Assembly (NCBI RefSeq): GCF_003627755.1
Contig: NZ_CP032694.1
Span: 1,789,501 to 1,853,500 of the forward strand
Origin: Rhizobium jaguaris
GTDB lineage: Bacteria > Pseudomonadota > Alphaproteobacteria > Rhizobiales > Rhizobiaceae
Direction: 5' to 3'
Length of the DNA: 64,000 nt
Shown here: positions 9,869-20,143 of the stretch, piece by piece
How positions within the stretch are numbered: position 1 is the first letter of the stretch
How the letters are laid out: each line of letters starts with the position of its first letter
Made by a program: the position numbers and the translations under genes
Notes under the pieces: model-generated
What the model was told of the DNA's origin: nothing
What the model saw: only the letters and a program-made list of their open reading frames with translations
Databases searched by the model: none

Positions 9869-10815
9869 CAGAAATTCGCCCTCAGGTCCATGCCGGCATA
9901 GAGGCTCGCCACCTGATCGGCATAGCCGTTGAAGGGCAGGGTGGGATGGCGGTTCGCACCGAAGAAGCCTCCTTCACCGATGCGGCGTTCGGTCGCCTGG
10001 CTCCAGCGCGGATGATCGACCGCCGGATTGACGTTGGCATAGAAGCCGTATTCCTGGCTATTGGTCGCCTGCCAGGTGTTCAGCGGCTGCTTGTCGGTGA
10101 GGGTGATTCGCACGATCGACTTGATGCCTTTGAAGCCGTATTTCCACGGGACGACGAGGCGGATCGGCGCGCCATTCGCGTTCGGCAGCGTCTCGCCATA
10201 GAGACCGACAGCCAGCAGCGTCAGCGGGTTGCGCGCTTCATCGAGGCGCAGGCCTTCGACATAGGGCCAGTTCAGCGACTGGAAGACGCCGGACTGCCCA
10301 GGCATCTCCTCAGGCCGCACCACCGTCTCGAAGGCGACGAATTTGGCGCTGCCAAGCGGTTCCACCTTGTCGAGCAGCGCAGAAAGAGGAAAGCCGTCCC
10401 AGGGGATAACCATCGACCAGGCTTCGACGCAGCGCATGCGGTAGACGCGCTCCTCCGGCGGAAATTCCTTAATCAGCGCATCGATGTCGAATGCGCCTGG
10501 TTTGCCGACCATGCCGTCGACCTTGACAGTCCAGGGCCGCGGCTTGAAGTTGCCCGAAAGCTTCGCCGGATCGGCCTTGTCGAGACCGAATTCGTAGAAA
10601 TTGTTGTAGGTGGTGACGTCCTTGATCGGCGTCAGCTTCTCGTTGACCGTATAGTTGCTCTTGGTGGCGTTCAACGTATCGGCAAAGGCGCTCTTCCCGC
10701 CGGCGATTGCAATACCGGCGCCAGCCGCAGCCATGAGGAACTCCCGGCGCCTCAGATAGACCGAGCGTGGCGTGATCTCGGAGGAGGCGATCTTCGGCGG
10801 GCGATAGGAAGGCAT
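9868..10815 (-). CDS. msrP: Protein-methionine-sulfoxide reductase catalytic subunit MsrP
   Basis: MsrP (YedY) is a periplasmic molybdopterin enzyme that repairs oxidised methionine in envelope proteins. The 315-residue precursor carries a Tat signal ([15 protein letters not shown], residues 22-36, followed by KSAFA). It has the molybdopterin-ligand cysteine region [21 protein letters not shown] and the C-terminal [10 protein letters not shown]. The gene is divergent from ilvD and coupled to msrQ. Confidence 0.95.
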   Translation of the reverse strand: MPSYRPPKIASSEITPRSVYLRRREFLMAAAGAGIAIAGGKSAFADTLNATKSNYTVNEKLTPIKDVTTYNNFYEFGLDKADPAKLSGNFKPRPWTVKVDGMVGKPGAFDIDALIKEFPPEERVYRMRCVEAWSMVIPWDGFPLSALLDKVEPLGSAKFVAFETVVRPEEMPGQSGVFQSLNWPYVEGLRLDEARNPLTLLAVGLYGETLPNANGAPIRLVVPWKYGFKGIKSIVRITLTDKQPLNTWQATNSQEYGFYANVNPAVDHPRWSQATERRIGEGGFFGANRHPTLPFNGYADQVASLYAGMDLRANF

Positions 10816-11158
10816 TGCGGGTATCCCTTTCTACGATTGTAGAGATGTAACGACCTCTACGCAGGAGAAGCACGATTTGTTACCGTCTTACGACGTTATT
10901 TCTGTTGGACGGAAACCAAATTTTTGTGTGCGTTCGTGATGGAATGAACCGCCTCCCGCATTGTCTACGTCACTTGGCTAATGATCTGGCCGGAGACCTC
11001 GTTGCCTTGCAGCGTACCGGATTCGGCCTAGGTGATAGTGACAGTCCGGTGCTATTGGATTACGACAATTCCAAAAAGCAGGAATGTCGGCGCTCTCTTC
11101 GGCGCAAAGCCCTGGTCGGCCGGCGCCTCACAATTTCCAAGACGACGAGGAAGACACC
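10816..11158. other. Intergenic region between msrP and ilvD
   Basis: This 343-base stretch separates divergent msrP and ilvD and must hold both promoters. I saw no convincing terminator, riboswitch or conserved small ORF. The longer ORF that enters it in the ilvD frame from 11084 lacks the IlvD N-terminal signature. Confidence 0.5.
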
Positions 11159-12997
11159 ATGCCAGCTTATCGTTCCAGAACAACGACCCACGGCCGCAAT
11201 ATGGCGGGCGCGCGCGGCCTTTGGCGCGCGACGGGTATGAAGGACAGCGATTTCGGCAAGCCTATCATTGCGGTGGTCAACTCCTTTACCCAATTCGTGC
11301 CTGGCCACGTCCACCTCAAAGATCTCGGCCAGCTCGTGGCGCGCGAAATCGAAGCGGCCGGCGGCGTTGCCAAGGAATTCAACACCATCGCCGTCGACGA
11401 CGGCATCGCGATGGGCCATGACGGCATGCTCTATTCGTTGCCCTCGCGCGAACTGATCGCCGACAGCGTCGAATATATGGTCAACGCCCATTGCGCCGAC
11501 GCCATGGTCTGCATCTCCAATTGCGACAAGATCACCCCCGGCATGCTGATGGCCTCGCTGCGCCTGAACATCCCGACTGTCTTCGTCTCCGGCGGCCCGA
11601 TGGAGGCCGGCAAGGTGGTCCTGCATGGCAAGAAGCACGCGCTCGATCTCGTCGACGCCATGGTTGCAGCTGCCGACGACAAGATCAGCGATGAAGATGT
11701 TCAGGTCATCGAACGCTCGGCCTGTCCGACCTGCGGCTCCTGCTCGGGCATGTTCACGGCCAATTCGATGAACTGCTTGACCGAGGCTCTCGGCCTGTCG
11801 CTGCCGGGCAACGGCTCGACGCTCGCCACCCACGCGGACCGCAAGCGCCTCTTCGTCGAAGCAGGCCATCTGATCGTCGATCTCGCCCGCCGCTACTACG
11901 AGCAGGAGGATGCTTCTGTCCTGCCGCGCACCGTCGCTTCGAAGCAGGCGTTCGAGAACGCCATGGCGCTCGATATCGCCATGGGCGGATCCACCAACAC
12001 GGTTCTGCATATTCTGGCGGCTGCGCATGAGGGCGAGGTCGATTTCACCATGGCCGACATCGACGCGCTGTCGCGCCGCGTGCCCTGCCTGTCGAAAGTC
12101 GCCCCGGCCAAGAGCGACGTGCATATGGAAGACGTGCATCGCGCCGGCGGCATCATGTCGATCCTCGGCGAACTCGACAAGGGCGGCCTGATCAACCGGG
12201 ATTGCCCGACCGTCCACGCCGAGACGCTTGGTGATGCCATCGATCGCTGGGACATCACCCGCACCAATAGCGAGAGCGTGCGCGAATTCTTCCGCGCTGC
12301 ACCTGGCGGTATTCCGACCCAGGTTGCTTTCAGCCAGAATGCCCGTTGGGAAGAACTCGACACCGACCGTCAGAACGGTGTCATCCGCAGCGTCGAGCAT
12401 CCCTTCTCCAAGGATGGCGGTCTTGCCGTTCTCAAGGGCAACCTGGCGCTGGATGGCAGCATCGTAAAGACGGCCGGCGTCGATGAATCGATCCTGAAAT
12501 TCTCCGGCCCGGCCAGGGTCTTCGAAAGCCAGGACGCATCCGTCAAGGCCATCCTCAGCAACGAGGTCAAGGCCGGCGACGTCGTCGTCATCCGCTACGA
12601 AGGCCCGAAGGGCGGCCCCGGCATGCAGGAAATGCTTTATCCGACCAGTTATCTGAAGTCGAAGGGTCTCGGCAAAGCCTGCGCGCTGATCACCGACGGC
12701 CGTTTCTCCGGCGGCACCTCGGGCCTTTCCATCGGCCACGTCTCGCCGGAAGCGGCAAACGGCGGCACGATCGGTCTGGTGCGTGAAGGCGACATGATCG
12801 ATATCGACATCCCCAACCGCATCATCAGCCTGCGCATCGACGACAAGGAGCTCGCTGCTCGCCGCGAAGCCCAGAACGCCAAGGGTTGGCATCCGGCAGA
12901 ACAGCGCAAGCGCAACGTCACCACGGCGCTGAAGGCCTATGCAGCCTTTGCGACCAGTGCCGACCGAGGTGCCGTCAGAGATCTGGGCGGGAAGTAA
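11159..12997 (+). CDS. ilvD: Dihydroxy-acid dehydratase
   Basis: IlvD dehydrates 2,3-dihydroxy-3-methyl acids in valine and isoleucine biosynthesis. The 612-residue product starts [19 protein letters not shown]. It contains the iron-sulfur cysteines in [11 protein letters not shown] and [18 protein letters not shown], plus the C-terminal [20 protein letters not shown]. The start at 11159 matches the family N-terminus and follows a GAGGAAG-like site. It is monocistronic; a palindromic repeat at 13005 follows immediately. Confidence 0.97.
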   Translation: MPAYRSRTTTHGRNMAGARGLWRATGMKDSDFGKPIIAVVNSFTQFVPGHVHLKDLGQLVAREIEAAGGVAKEFNTIAVDDGIAMGHDGMLYSLPSRELIADSVEYMVNAHCADAMVCISNCDKITPGMLMASLRLNIPTVFVSGGPMEAGKVVLHGKKHALDLVDAMVAAADDKISDEDVQVIERSACPTCGSCSGMFTANSMNCLTEALGLSLPGNGSTLATHADRKRLFVEAGHLIVDLARRYYEQEDASVLPRTVASKQAFENAMALDIAMGGSTNTVLHILAAAHEGEVDFTMADIDALSRRVPCLSKVAPAKSDVHMEDVHRAGGIMSILGELDKGGLINRDCPTVHAETLGDAIDRWDITRTNSESVREFFRAAPGGIPTQVAFSQNARWEELDTDRQNGVIRSVEHPFSKDGGLAVLKGNLALDGSIVKTAGVDESILKFSGPARVFESQDASVKAILSNEVKAGDVVVIRYEGPKGGPGMQEMLYPTSYLKSKGLGKACALITDGRFSGGTSGLSIGHVSPEAANGGTIGLVREGDMIDIDIPNRIISLRIDDKELAARREAQNAKGWHPAEQRKRNVTTALKAYAAFATSADRGAVRDLGGK

Positions 12998-13004
12998 TCA
13001 AACA

Positions 13005-13031
13005 CCTTCTCCCCGCAGTGCGGGGAGAAGG
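13005..13031. repeat. REP/RIME-type palindrome downstream of ilvD
   Basis: CCTTCTCCCCGC (13005-13016) and GCGGGGAGAAGG (13020-13031) are perfect inverted arms around AGT. They open a mosaic repeat of about 150 bases that runs to CCCTCTCCCCG near 13153, where the first IS4 copy interrupts it. Such palindromes are typical rhizobial intergenic mosaic elements. This one may also act as the ilvD transcript end. Confidence 0.75.
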
Positions 13032-13154
13032 TGGACTTGAACGGTCGAGCAGAGCGAGACCGTGAGAGGACGGATGAGGGGCCTTCTCGAATTCAACCGC
13101 GACGGCAGAGTTTGCCGGAGCCGCGGTAGCCCCTCACCCTAGCCCTCTCCCCGA

Positions 13155-14581
13155 GGGGCTATGGCATTCACACATTTAGAATTGCCTATGGAGTGGAGTT
13201 CTGATTCTTCTGCAAAAAGCAGGAGAATTAAGCGATGGGTGATTTGAGCCTGGGACGGTTTGGCGACCGTCGCTTGGAAAAAGGGGGGTGTTCTTGCTGG
13301 AGCGCCTTGTTGAGACGGCTGGCCAGGGGATGCGGGTGCGCAAGCTCGGCGGCAATCGGGCTGGAGAGATCCGCTTGAGCCGGTTTTTGCGCAATGATGC
13401 GGTTGATCCGCAGGCGATGATCGATGCGGCGGCGTTGCGCACGGCCAGCCGTTGCGCGGATCGGCATATCTTGGCCATTCAGGATACGACGGTGGTGCGC
13501 TCCGGCGGCGGTGGCGGTCTTTACCTGCATGCGATGATCGGGGTCGATGCGGATGATGGCGCGATCATCGGCGCGATCCATGGGCAGTTTTTAAGCCGCG
13601 ACAAAGGCAAGCGCGGCACGCAGCGCGCGCGTCCGATCGAGGAGAAGGAAAGCTATCGCTGGCTGGAGGGCGCCGACCGCGCCGCGCAGGTTTGCGCGGC
13701 CGCGCGCCACATCACCGTCATCGCCGACCGCGAAAGCGATATCTACGAGGCCTTCACCCGACGGCCCGCCAATGTCGATCTCGTCATCCGGATGGCTTGG
13801 GATCGCAGCTTCGGTAAGGACCAGCCGTCGCTGTTGGCCATGGCGGACGCCTTGCCGGTTGCGGCAAGCCTGGCCTTCACGCTGCCGGCCAAGCCGGGCC
13901 GCAAAGAGCGCGACGCGCAGTTGGCGATCCGCTTCAGTGCGGTGACATTGCCGCGCCCGAAGAATGGCATCTACAACAACGTCCCGGATGGTGTGCGCCT
14001 CTTTCTGGTGGATGTGCGCGAGAGCGCACCGCCGCCGGGCGAGACGCCGATCCATTGGCGGCTGCTGACAACCTACGAGGTGTCGGATGCAGGCCAGGCG
14101 GCGGCGGTCATCGCCCTTTATCGCCGCCGCTGGGCAATCGAGCAATTGTTCCGCACCCTGAAGACGCAGGGCTTTGATATCGAAGCCCTGCGCATCGAGG
14201 ACGAGGTGCCGCTGAGCAATCTAGTGATGGCCGCCTTCGTCGCGGCCGTGATTGTGCAGCAACTGGTGCATTCGCGCGACGGCGCTCCTCCGGGCGGCGC
14301 CTTGCGCCCCATCGAAGACGCCTTCGAGCCGAGCGACCGGCCGCTTCTGGAAGCCTTCAGCGCCAAGCTGGAGGGCACGACCGCCAGACAGAAGAACCCT
14401 CATCCCAAAGGCTCGCTGGCCTATGCCGCCTGGGTCTGCGCCCGCCTCGGCGGTTGGACCGGCTACTACGGCAAGCCGGGCCCAATCGTCATGCTCGACG
14501 GCTGGCAACAGTTCCAAGCAGCCAAGCGCGGCGTATCCCTTCTCCTCTCCGCTTGCGACTATGTGTGAATCTAATAGCCCC
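13155..14581 (+). mobile_element. IS4-family insertion sequence, copy 1
   Basis: The element spans 1427 bases. Its ends read GGGGCTATGGCATTCACACAT on the left and, reverse-complemented, GGGGCTATTAGATTCACACAT on the right, so 18 of 21 positions match. The outer GGGG may belong to the target. It encodes one frameshifted transposase. A second copy that looks identical lies at 21736-23162 in the same orientation. It sits in the terminal palindrome of a REP/RIME repeat. No clean target duplication was found. Confidence 0.88.
13235..14568 (+). CDS. IS4-family transposase (frameshifted or frameshift-programmed), copy 1
   Basis: The DDE transposase is split over two frames. An ATG at 13235, after an AGGAG site, encodes MGDLSLGRFGDRRLEKGG. 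The remaining 426 residues are read from 13288 in the -1 frame (VFLLERLVETAGQG). The switch falls at the run A5G6 (13278-13288); one extra G or a -1 slip joins the frames into a normal IS4 N-terminus. Catalytic features are IQDTTVV, IADRESDIYEAF and the IS4 YREK signature YRRRWAIEQLFRTLK. Because copy 2 carries the same shift, it may be programmed rather than decay. The 13288 GTG alone would give an N-terminally short protein. Confidence 0.82.
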
Positions 14582-14582
14582 G

Positions 14583-14591
14583 CGTGCGGGG
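14583..14591. repeat. Left target-site duplication of the ISAs1-family element
   Basis: CGTGCGGGG immediately left of the element is repeated exactly at 15799-15807 on its right. The 9-base direct repeat fits the short duplications of the ISAs1 family. Confidence 0.8.
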
Positions 14592-15798
14592 CAGGGGAAT
14601 CGCATATGAGGAAGTTGTGGCGTTTGGTGAGGAATTGGATTCTGTAGGTTCTCCAGAAGTTGGTCTGGAGAGATTGCATGCGAGGCTTGCAGGATCTGTT
14701 TTGCGAATTGCCGGATGGTCGGGCAGCGAATGCCCGGCATTCTTTGGCTGATGTGTTGCTGATAGCCTTTGCTGCCATGTTGTGCGGGGCGGAAAGTTGC
14801 GTGGACTTTGCCGCCTTTGGCCGCGACAAGCAGGATGTGCTGAGCGAATTTCTGCAGTTGGATCATGGCGTTCCCAGTCACGACACATTTAGCCGGACGT
14901 TTCGTCTGCTGGAGCCTGCGGCATTCGAGGTGGTGTTTCGTCGCTTCATGACGGCCTTTGCCGCCGCGCTTGCCCATGCGCAAGGGGATCAGGACGAAAG
15001 ACTGCCGGTGCTGGCGATTGACGGCAAATCGCTGCGCGGAGCGGTCGAGGCTGCTGGCAGCACGACGCCGCTGCATTTGGTGACGGTCTGGAGTGCCGAG
15101 CAACGGCTGGTTCTGGGCCAACGCCTGGCCGCCGGCCGCAGTGAAGTGACGGCGGCGCGTGAGATCATCGCCCTGTTAGATCTGGCCGGCAGCATCGTTA
15201 CCGCCGACGCCTTGCATGGCAGTCGCCGGACGGCGCAAGCCATCCGGGCACGCAGTGGCGATTATGCCCTGATGATCAAAGGCAATCGCGGTCCGCTTCA
15301 TCGGGCCGCGGCAGCCTTGTTCGCCAATGTCGAGCCGGCTGCCGCCGCAAGCCCGCACACATCCGCCGCGCACGGCCGGGTGGAAGAGCGTCGCGCCTGG
15401 GTCCGGGCGGTCCCGGATTGGGCCGAGACCTATCGCTTCGACGGCTTGGTCGCCATGGCCAGGATTGATGCGCGCCGCCTCGTCAACGGGCAGGAAGAAC
15501 GCCAGACGCGATATGTCGCCCTATCGTGCCTGCTTCATCCCGACGAGGTCCTCAGGGTGGTGCGGGCTCATTGGTCCATCGAAAACAGCCAGCATTGGAT
15601 TCTCGACGTCGCCTTCGGCGAAGATCGTATCCACACACGAAACGATCACACTGCGCAGAACCTCGCCATCCTCCGCCGTCTCGCCCTCAACCTGCTGCGA
15701 TCCGATCCAACGAAGGACTCCATCCGCCTCAAAGTCAAAAAGGCGGGATGGAACAACTCCTTCCTCAAATCTCTCCTCGCTCAAATGCGATAGCCCTG
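14592..15798 (+). mobile_element. ISAs1-family insertion sequence
   Basis: The 1207-base element begins CAGGGGAATCGCATATGAG and ends, in reverse complement, CAGGGCTATCGCATTTGAG. The CAGGG tips are diagnostic of ISAs1. It is flanked by the 9-base duplication CGTGCGGGG and lies ten bases beyond IS4 copy 1. Removing it restores CCCCGCGTGCGGGGAGAGGGG, a REP-type palindrome. The transposase is intact, so it may be active. Confidence 0.9.
14678..15793 (+). CDS. ISAs1-family transposase
   Basis: A 371-residue DDE transposase of the H-repeat/ISAs1 type. It begins MRGLQDLFCELPDGRAANAR, has the family LADVLLIAFAAMLCGAES region, and the catalytic acids fall in LAIDGKSLRG, VTADALHG and WSIENSQHW, followed by FGEDRIHTRND. 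The ATG at 14678 has a GGAG site at 14667-14670; an earlier in-frame start at 14660 is less likely. The frame is open throughout. Confidence 0.92.
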   Translation: MRGLQDLFCELPDGRAANARHSLADVLLIAFAAMLCGAESCVDFAAFGRDKQDVLSEFLQLDHGVPSHDTFSRTFRLLEPAAFEVVFRRFMTAFAAALAHAQGDQDERLPVLAIDGKSLRGAVEAAGSTTPLHLVTVWSAEQRLVLGQRLAAGRSEVTAAREIIALLDLAGSIVTADALHGSRRTAQAIRARSGDYALMIKGNRGPLHRAAAALFANVEPAAAASPHTSAAHGRVEERRAWVRAVPDWAETYRFDGLVAMARIDARRLVNGQEERQTRYVALSCLLHPDEVLRVVRAHWSIENSQHWILDVAFGEDRIHTRNDHTAQNLAILRRLALNLLRSDPTKDSIRLKVKKAGWNNSFLKSLLAQMR

Positions 15799-15807
15799 CG
15801 TGCGGGG
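15799..15807. repeat. Right target-site duplication of the ISAs1-family element
   Basis: CGTGCGGGG, an exact copy of 14583-14591, flanks the right end of the element. Confidence 0.8.
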
Positions 15808-15854
15808 AGAGGGGACGACTGCGCAAGGGGCCTGCCGGTCCATGAAATGCGCTG

Positions 15855-16202
15855 CTACAACGGCCGATTGATCCGCTTATACGTCTCATCCAGCGCTTTC
15901 AGCCGTTCTTCATAAGCCCCCTTGATGCAGGCGGCATCCGCGCCACATGCCTGTCGCTTCTTCAGCCAGGCCGTCTGCTCGTCCTGCAACGTCCCGCGCG
16001 AGCCCATGGCGAGGAGACCAGAGAGCAGATCGAATGTCGTCACCATCTTCACGTCGGCATCATTAAGCACTCTATGATCGCAGATCGTCTTCTCGTCCGG
16101 TTGAAGGTTCTGCGCATCGCAATTGAAGCTCGCAGCCTGGGATGTGTTGGCCGCCGTGAGAGATGTGAGAAGAAAGATTGCCGCAAGGCTGTTTGATCGC
16201 AT
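15855..16202 (-). CDS. LprI/DUF1311-like secreted protein
   Basis: A 115-residue protein from the ATG at 16202. It has a signal peptide (SLAAIFLLTSLTAANTSQA), then ASFNCDAQNLQPDEKTICDHRVLNDAD and QTAWLKKRQACGADAACIKGAYEERLKALD. The C-x-E-x-IC and W-x-x-R-x-x-C-x-x-x-x-C pattern is that of the LprI/DUF1311 lysozyme-inhibitor-like family; four cysteines probably form disulfides. An upstream in-frame ATG adds 15 residues but spoils the signal peptide. It lies next to the ISAs1 insertion and is divergent from the Do protease. Confidence 0.7.
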   Translation of the reverse strand: MRSNSLAAIFLLTSLTAANTSQAASFNCDAQNLQPDEKTICDHRVLNDADVKMVTTFDLLSGLLAMGSRGTLQDEQTAWLKKRQACGADAACIKGAYEERLKALDETYKRINRPL

Positions 16203-16377
16203 GATTTTGCTCCATTTGCCGGTTTCCGAAGCGAAATGCGCGATCACGTGCTTTTGTTCATCTCATCTGTTTTTCGTACGCGCCGACGACCATGTATGGT
16301 TCATGCTTCCGCCCTCTTTTCTTTCTAGCGTCGGGCGCTACAACGTTGTTTCAAGAGCATTAAAAAAGGAAAATTCC

Positions 16378-17781
16378 ATGCAGGTCCTGCTGAAGCGCAC
16401 CGCCGTTTCGATGATCGCCCTCATCATGACGATGCCGCTTTCCGCTGAGGCGCAGACCGCGAAGTCGGTGCCGCAGAGCCAGATGCAAATGCAGCTTTCA
16501 TTCGCGCCGCTGGTCAAGCAGACGGCCGGCGCCGTGGTCAATGTCTATGCTGAGCGGCAGGTGCAGCAGCGGTCGCCCTTTGCAGGTGATCCCTTCTTCG
16601 AACAATTCTTCGGCCAGCGCATGCCGAATCGCACGGAGAAGCAGGCTTCGCTCGGTTCCGGCGTCATTGTCGAAGCGAACGGCACGGTCATCACCAACAA
16701 TCACGTCATCGACGGCGCCGACGACATCAAGATCGCGCTGTCCGACGGCCGCGAGTTCCCCTGCAAGGTCGTGCTGAAGGATGATCGAGTCGATCTCGCT
16801 GTCTTGAAGATCCAATCCAAGAACGAGAGTTTCCCGATCCTGCCGATCGGCAATTCCGATGCCGTCGAAGTGGGCGATCTCGTGCTGGCGATCGGCAATC
16901 CCTTCGGCGTCGGCCAGACGGTGACGAGCGGCATAGTGTCGGCGCTGGCCCGCAACCAGGTGAAGAACGAAGTCGGCTTCTTCATCCAGACCGATGCCTC
17001 GATCAATCCCGGCAACTCCGGCGGTGCTTTGGCGAATATGTCGGGCGAACTGATCGGCCTCAACACGGCCATCTTTTCCCAGGGCGGTGGCTCCAACGGC
17101 ATCGGCTTCGCCATCCCCGCCAACTTGGTCAAGGTGTTTCTCGCTGCCGCCGATCGCGGCGACAAGACCTTCGGTCGCCCCTATATCGGCGCCTCTTTCG
17201 AACCGGTGACATCAGACGTTGCCGAGGCGCTCGGCCTCGACAAGGTGCGCGGTGCGCTGGTGACCAAGGTGGTTGATGGCGGGCCGGCGGCGAAGGCCGG
17301 CCTGAAGGCCGGCGAGGTCGTTACGGCCGTCAACAATATCCCGGTCGAGCATCCGGACGCGCTTGGTTACCGTCTGACGACTGCCGGTCTCGGCGCCACC
17401 GTTGATTTGACCGTTCTGGACAACGGCAAAGAACTGCACGACAGCATGATGCTCGCGGCGGCACCTGAATCCACTCCGCGGGATGAGAAGCTGATTCAAG
17501 GCAATAATCCCTTCTCGGGCGCGACCGTCGCCAACCTCTCGCCGCGCGTCGCCGACGAGCTGCATTTGCCGACGGATTCGAGCGGCGTCGTCGTCGAGAA
17601 CCTGAAAGCGGATTCGCCAGCCGATCGGCTTGGATTTGCGCCGAAAGATATCGTTATTTCCATCAACGGCGTCAACATCACCTCGACGGACGTGCTGCAG
17701 CAGGCCGTCAACGGCAATCCCAGCTTCTGGCGCGTCGAAATCGAGCGCGACGGTCAGCGCATCCGGCAGTTCTTCCGATGA
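16378..17781 (+). CDS. Do-family (DegP/DegQ) periplasmic serine protease
   Basis: A 467-residue HtrA-type protease. It has a signal peptide (MIALIMTMPLSAEAQ), a trypsin-like domain with His in TNNHVIDGADD, Asp in DDRVDLAVLK and Ser in INPGNSGGALA, and two PDZ domains (about 260-350 and 380-465). It degrades or chaperones misfolded envelope proteins. The ATG at 16378 follows AAAAGGAAAA; an earlier in-frame start lacks a signal. The stop overlaps rarA (ATGA). Confidence 0.93.
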   Translation: MQVLLKRTAVSMIALIMTMPLSAEAQTAKSVPQSQMQMQLSFAPLVKQTAGAVVNVYAERQVQQRSPFAGDPFFEQFFGQRMPNRTEKQASLGSGVIVEANGTVITNNHVIDGADDIKIALSDGREFPCKVVLKDDRVDLAVLKIQSKNESFPILPIGNSDAVEVGDLVLAIGNPFGVGQTVTSGIVSALARNQVKNEVGFFIQTDASINPGNSGGALANMSGELIGLNTAIFSQGGGSNGIGFAIPANLVKVFLAAADRGDKTFGRPYIGASFEPVTSDVAEALGLDKVRGALVTKVVDGGPAAKAGLKAGEVVTAVNNIPVEHPDALGYRLTTAGLGATVDLTVLDNGKELHDSMMLAAAPESTPRDEKLIQGNNPFSGATVANLSPRVADELHLPTDSSGVVVENLKADSPADRLGFAPKDIVISINGVNITSTDVLQQAVNGNPSFWRVEIERDGQRIRQFFR

Positions 17782-19094
17782 GTGATGACCTATTTGCACC
17801 GCGGATACCGGAGGAGGTCGCCAATAGGCGGCCTCTTGCCGATCGTCTGCGGCCGCAAACCTTGGCCGATGTCACTGGTCAGCCACATCTGACCGGCGAG
17901 GACGGCGCGCTGCGGCGGATGATCGATTCCGGCTCGCTCGGTTCGATGATTTTCTGGGGGCCGCCCGGTACCGGCAAGACGACGGTGGCGCGGCTATTGT
18001 CGGGCGAGGCAGGTCTGGCCTTCGAACAGATCTCGGCAATCTTCTCCGGCGTCGCCGATCTGAAGAAGGTGTTCGAAGCTGCGCGCTTGCGCCGGATGGA
18101 CGGCCGTCAGACGCTGCTGTTCGTCGATGAGATCCATCGCTTCAACCGCGCCCAGCAGGATAGCTTCCTGCCAGTCATGGAGGACGGTACCGTCATTCTG
18201 GTCGGCGCCACCACTGAGAACCCGTCCTTCGAGCTCAACGCCGCTCTTCTGTCCCGTGCACGCGTCCTGACCTTTCGCTCTCATGACGAGGAAAGTCTGG
18301 AGGAACTGCTGCGCCGCGCCGAGAAGGTGGAAGGCCGGCCGCTGCCATTGACCGAGGATGCCCGCGCCAGCCTGATCCGCATGGCTGACGGCGATGGCCG
18401 CTCGGTCCTGACGCTGGCTGAAGAGGTCTGGCGCGCCGCGCGCAAGGACGAGCTCTTTGATCCCGATGCGCTGATCAAGATCGTGCAGCGCCGCGCGCCG
18501 GTCTACGACAAGGCACAGGACGGCCATTACAATCTGATTTCGGCTCTGCACAAGTCGGTGCGCGGCTCCGACCCTGATGCGGCGCTCTATTATCTTGCCC
18601 GCATGTTCGATGCCGGCGAAGACCCGCTTTATCTCGGAAGGCGGCTGGTGAGAATGGCGGTGGAAGATATCGGGCTCGCCGATCCGCAGGCGCTGGTCAT
18701 CTGCAACGCCGCCAAAGATGCCTATAATTATCTGGGGTCACCGGAAGGTGAATTGGCGCTCGCCGAGGCTTGCGTCTATCTCGCCACCGCCCCGAAGTCG
18801 AACGCTGTCTACACCGCCTTCAAGGCCGCGACGCAAGCGGCCAAACAGAACGGCTCGCTGTTGCCGCCCAAGCATATCCTCAATGCGCCAACGAAGCTGA
18901 TGCGCACGGAAGGATATGGCGACGGTTACCGTTATGATCACGACGAGCCGGATGCCTTTTCAGGCCAGAATTATTTTCCGGAGAAGATGGGTCGCCAGAC
19001 CTTCTACGATCCGCCGGAGCGCGGTTTCGAGCGCGAAATCCGCAAGCGGCTGGACTGGTGGTCGAAACTGCGCAAGGAGCGTGGTGAGCGGTAA
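17778..19094 (+). CDS. rarA: Replication-associated recombination protein A (AAA+ ATPase)
   Basis: RarA (MgsA) acts at stalled replication forks. The 438-residue protein has Walker [10 protein letters not shown], Walker [17 protein letters not shown], sensor [13 protein letters not shown] and the C-terminal tetramerisation region ending in [19 protein letters not shown]. The N-terminal [18 protein letters not shown] is typical. It overlaps the protease stop by four bases, so the two are cotranslated. Confidence 0.95.
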   Translation: MSDDLFAPRIPEEVANRRPLADRLRPQTLADVTGQPHLTGEDGALRRMIDSGSLGSMIFWGPPGTGKTTVARLLSGEAGLAFEQISAIFSGVADLKKVFEAARLRRMDGRQTLLFVDEIHRFNRAQQDSFLPVMEDGTVILVGATTENPSFELNAALLSRARVLTFRSHDEESLEELLRRAEKVEGRPLPLTEDARASLIRMADGDGRSVLTLAEEVWRAARKDELFDPDALIKIVQRRAPVYDKAQDGHYNLISALHKSVRGSDPDAALYYLARMFDAGEDPLYLGRRLVRMAVEDIGLADPQALVICNAAKDAYNYLGSPEGELALAEACVYLATAPKSNAVYTAFKAATQAAKQNGSLLPPKHILNAPTKLMRTEGYGDGYRYDHDEPDAFSGQNYFPEKMGRQTFYDPPERGFEREIRKRLDWWSKLRKERGER

Positions 19095-19119
19095 GCTGAC
19101 GTCACCGGCTGGTGGTATT

Positions 19120-19434
19120 TCACACGGCAGCCTTCTGCATGCGCGGTGCGGACGTCTTGTCGATCATCTTCACGCTGGATTCGGCAAAGCCGTTATGGCC
19201 TTCCATGTCCACCACAAGATGCCAATGGCCTGACTCCGGGATGCTCAGCCGGATCGGCGATTTTTTGGCGACGCCGCCGACGAACTGGTGCTTCAGGGTT
19301 TCCGTAAAGCGTTCGAAATTCGAGCTGTTCATCAACCGGACATTGGCGATGGCCGATAGCGTGATCTCGATCACCGTTCCAGCGCGCTGCTCGTTGAGAT
19401 CGTAGTGGCTGTAACGGAAGGCAGGCTTCGACAT
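19120..19434 (-). CDS. DUF1883 domain protein
   Basis: A 104-residue protein that matches the DUF1883 pattern: YSHYDLNEQRAGTVIEITLSAIANVRLMNSSNFERF, then SIPESGHWHLVVDMEGHNG. In other proteins the domain accompanies TIR-type or signalling modules; its own function is unknown. It is convergent with rarA and appears to be a standalone gene. No clear Shine-Dalgarno site was seen. Confidence 0.75.
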   Translation of the reverse strand: MSKPAFRYSHYDLNEQRAGTVIEITLSAIANVRLMNSSNFERFTETLKHQFVGGVAKKSPIRLSIPESGHWHLVVDMEGHNGFAESSVKMIDKTSAPRMQKAAV

Positions 19435-19644
19435 TGTTCTTGCACTCTAATGGCACCCGGCCGTTATTTTACCCAAAGGCGGGTTAAAGAAGCGTTGGGC
19501 CGGGTGCGTGAGGCCGTCGAAGGGTGTTTTGAATTGCTAATGCATGTGGCGCAAAAGTGTGCGGCGGTTTTGCGAAAACGACATGCAAAAACGGGGAGTT
19601 AAAGCTTGGGAGCTAATCTGAAAGATCGCGACGAGCTTTAAGTC

Positions 19645-19914
19645 TTAATGCAGGTTTGAGGACGGCATCGCGAAGCCGTCGAGGTCGAGCACCGACCCCT
19701 CCGGGGCGCGGCAGATATCGGCGGGGTTATAGTTGCATTCTTCCGCCGCGAAATGCAGCGCCGCCTCTTCGTTGGCGAACAAGCCGCCGACCAGCCCTTG
19801 CCGGTCCTGGACGATCCAGGTGCCGCGCCGGTCGCGGCCGACCGTGAAGCGGGCGGGTGCCGGCGAAGCTGCCAGATGAGCCGTGCGGCGCTGGATATGC
19901 TGTGCGTTTGCCAT
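19645..19914 (-). CDS. Hypothetical small protein
   Basis: An 89-residue soluble protein starting MANAQHIQRRTAHLAASP. The middle reads RFTVGRDRRGTWIVQDRQGLVGGLFANEEAALHFAAEE, which resembles the short beta-strand domains seen in many rhizobial small proteins (W-V-V-D-x-x-G...F-x-x-x-x-A-A). GAGGGAAAA precedes the ATG. I cannot name a function. Confidence 0.6.
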   Translation of the reverse strand: MANAQHIQRRTAHLAASPAPARFTVGRDRRGTWIVQDRQGLVGGLFANEEAALHFAAEECNYNPADICRAPEGSVLDLDGFAMPSSNLH

Positions 19915-19945
19915 GTTTTTTCCCTCGTAGATCGCTTCGCTACAC

Positions 19946-20143
19946 TTAGTTGCCGGCCCAGTGCATCAGCACCTGGATGACGCCGGCGGCTAGAATGACA
20001 AGCGCCAGGCGCGGCGCGATGGCGAGAAGGCCGTTTTGCAGCGCATGCGAGGAGATCGGCCGCTTAGCCTTTGCTACGGCAGCAGCGCGAGGGCGTTGGA
20101 GCGGGTCGGCGGCAACGCCGTAATGCATGTAGCGTGACATCAT
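19946..20143 (-). CDS. Hypothetical small membrane protein
   Basis: A 65-residue protein with a polar N-terminus and one hydrophobic helix near the C-terminus (APRLALVILAAGVIQVLM). GGAAAGGAA lies just upstream of the ATG at 20143. It follows the 89-residue gene's start on the same strand, 31 bases apart, so the two may form a unit. No family was recognised. Confidence 0.55.
   Translation of the reverse strand: MMSRYMHYGVAADPLQRPRAAAVAKAKRPISSHALQNGLLAIAPRLALVILAAGVIQVLMHWAGN

Noticed and set aside
11060..12892. A 610-codon minus-strand open frame over ilvD
   Set aside because: Shadow of ilvD with low-complexity composition and no recognisable domain.
13145..14600. Target-site duplication for the IS4 copies
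   Set aside because: Flanks contain similar but not identical CCCC-N-GGGG palindromes (CCCCGAGGGG and CCCCGCGTGCGGGG in copy 1), so any duplication cannot be told from the repeat structure of the target.
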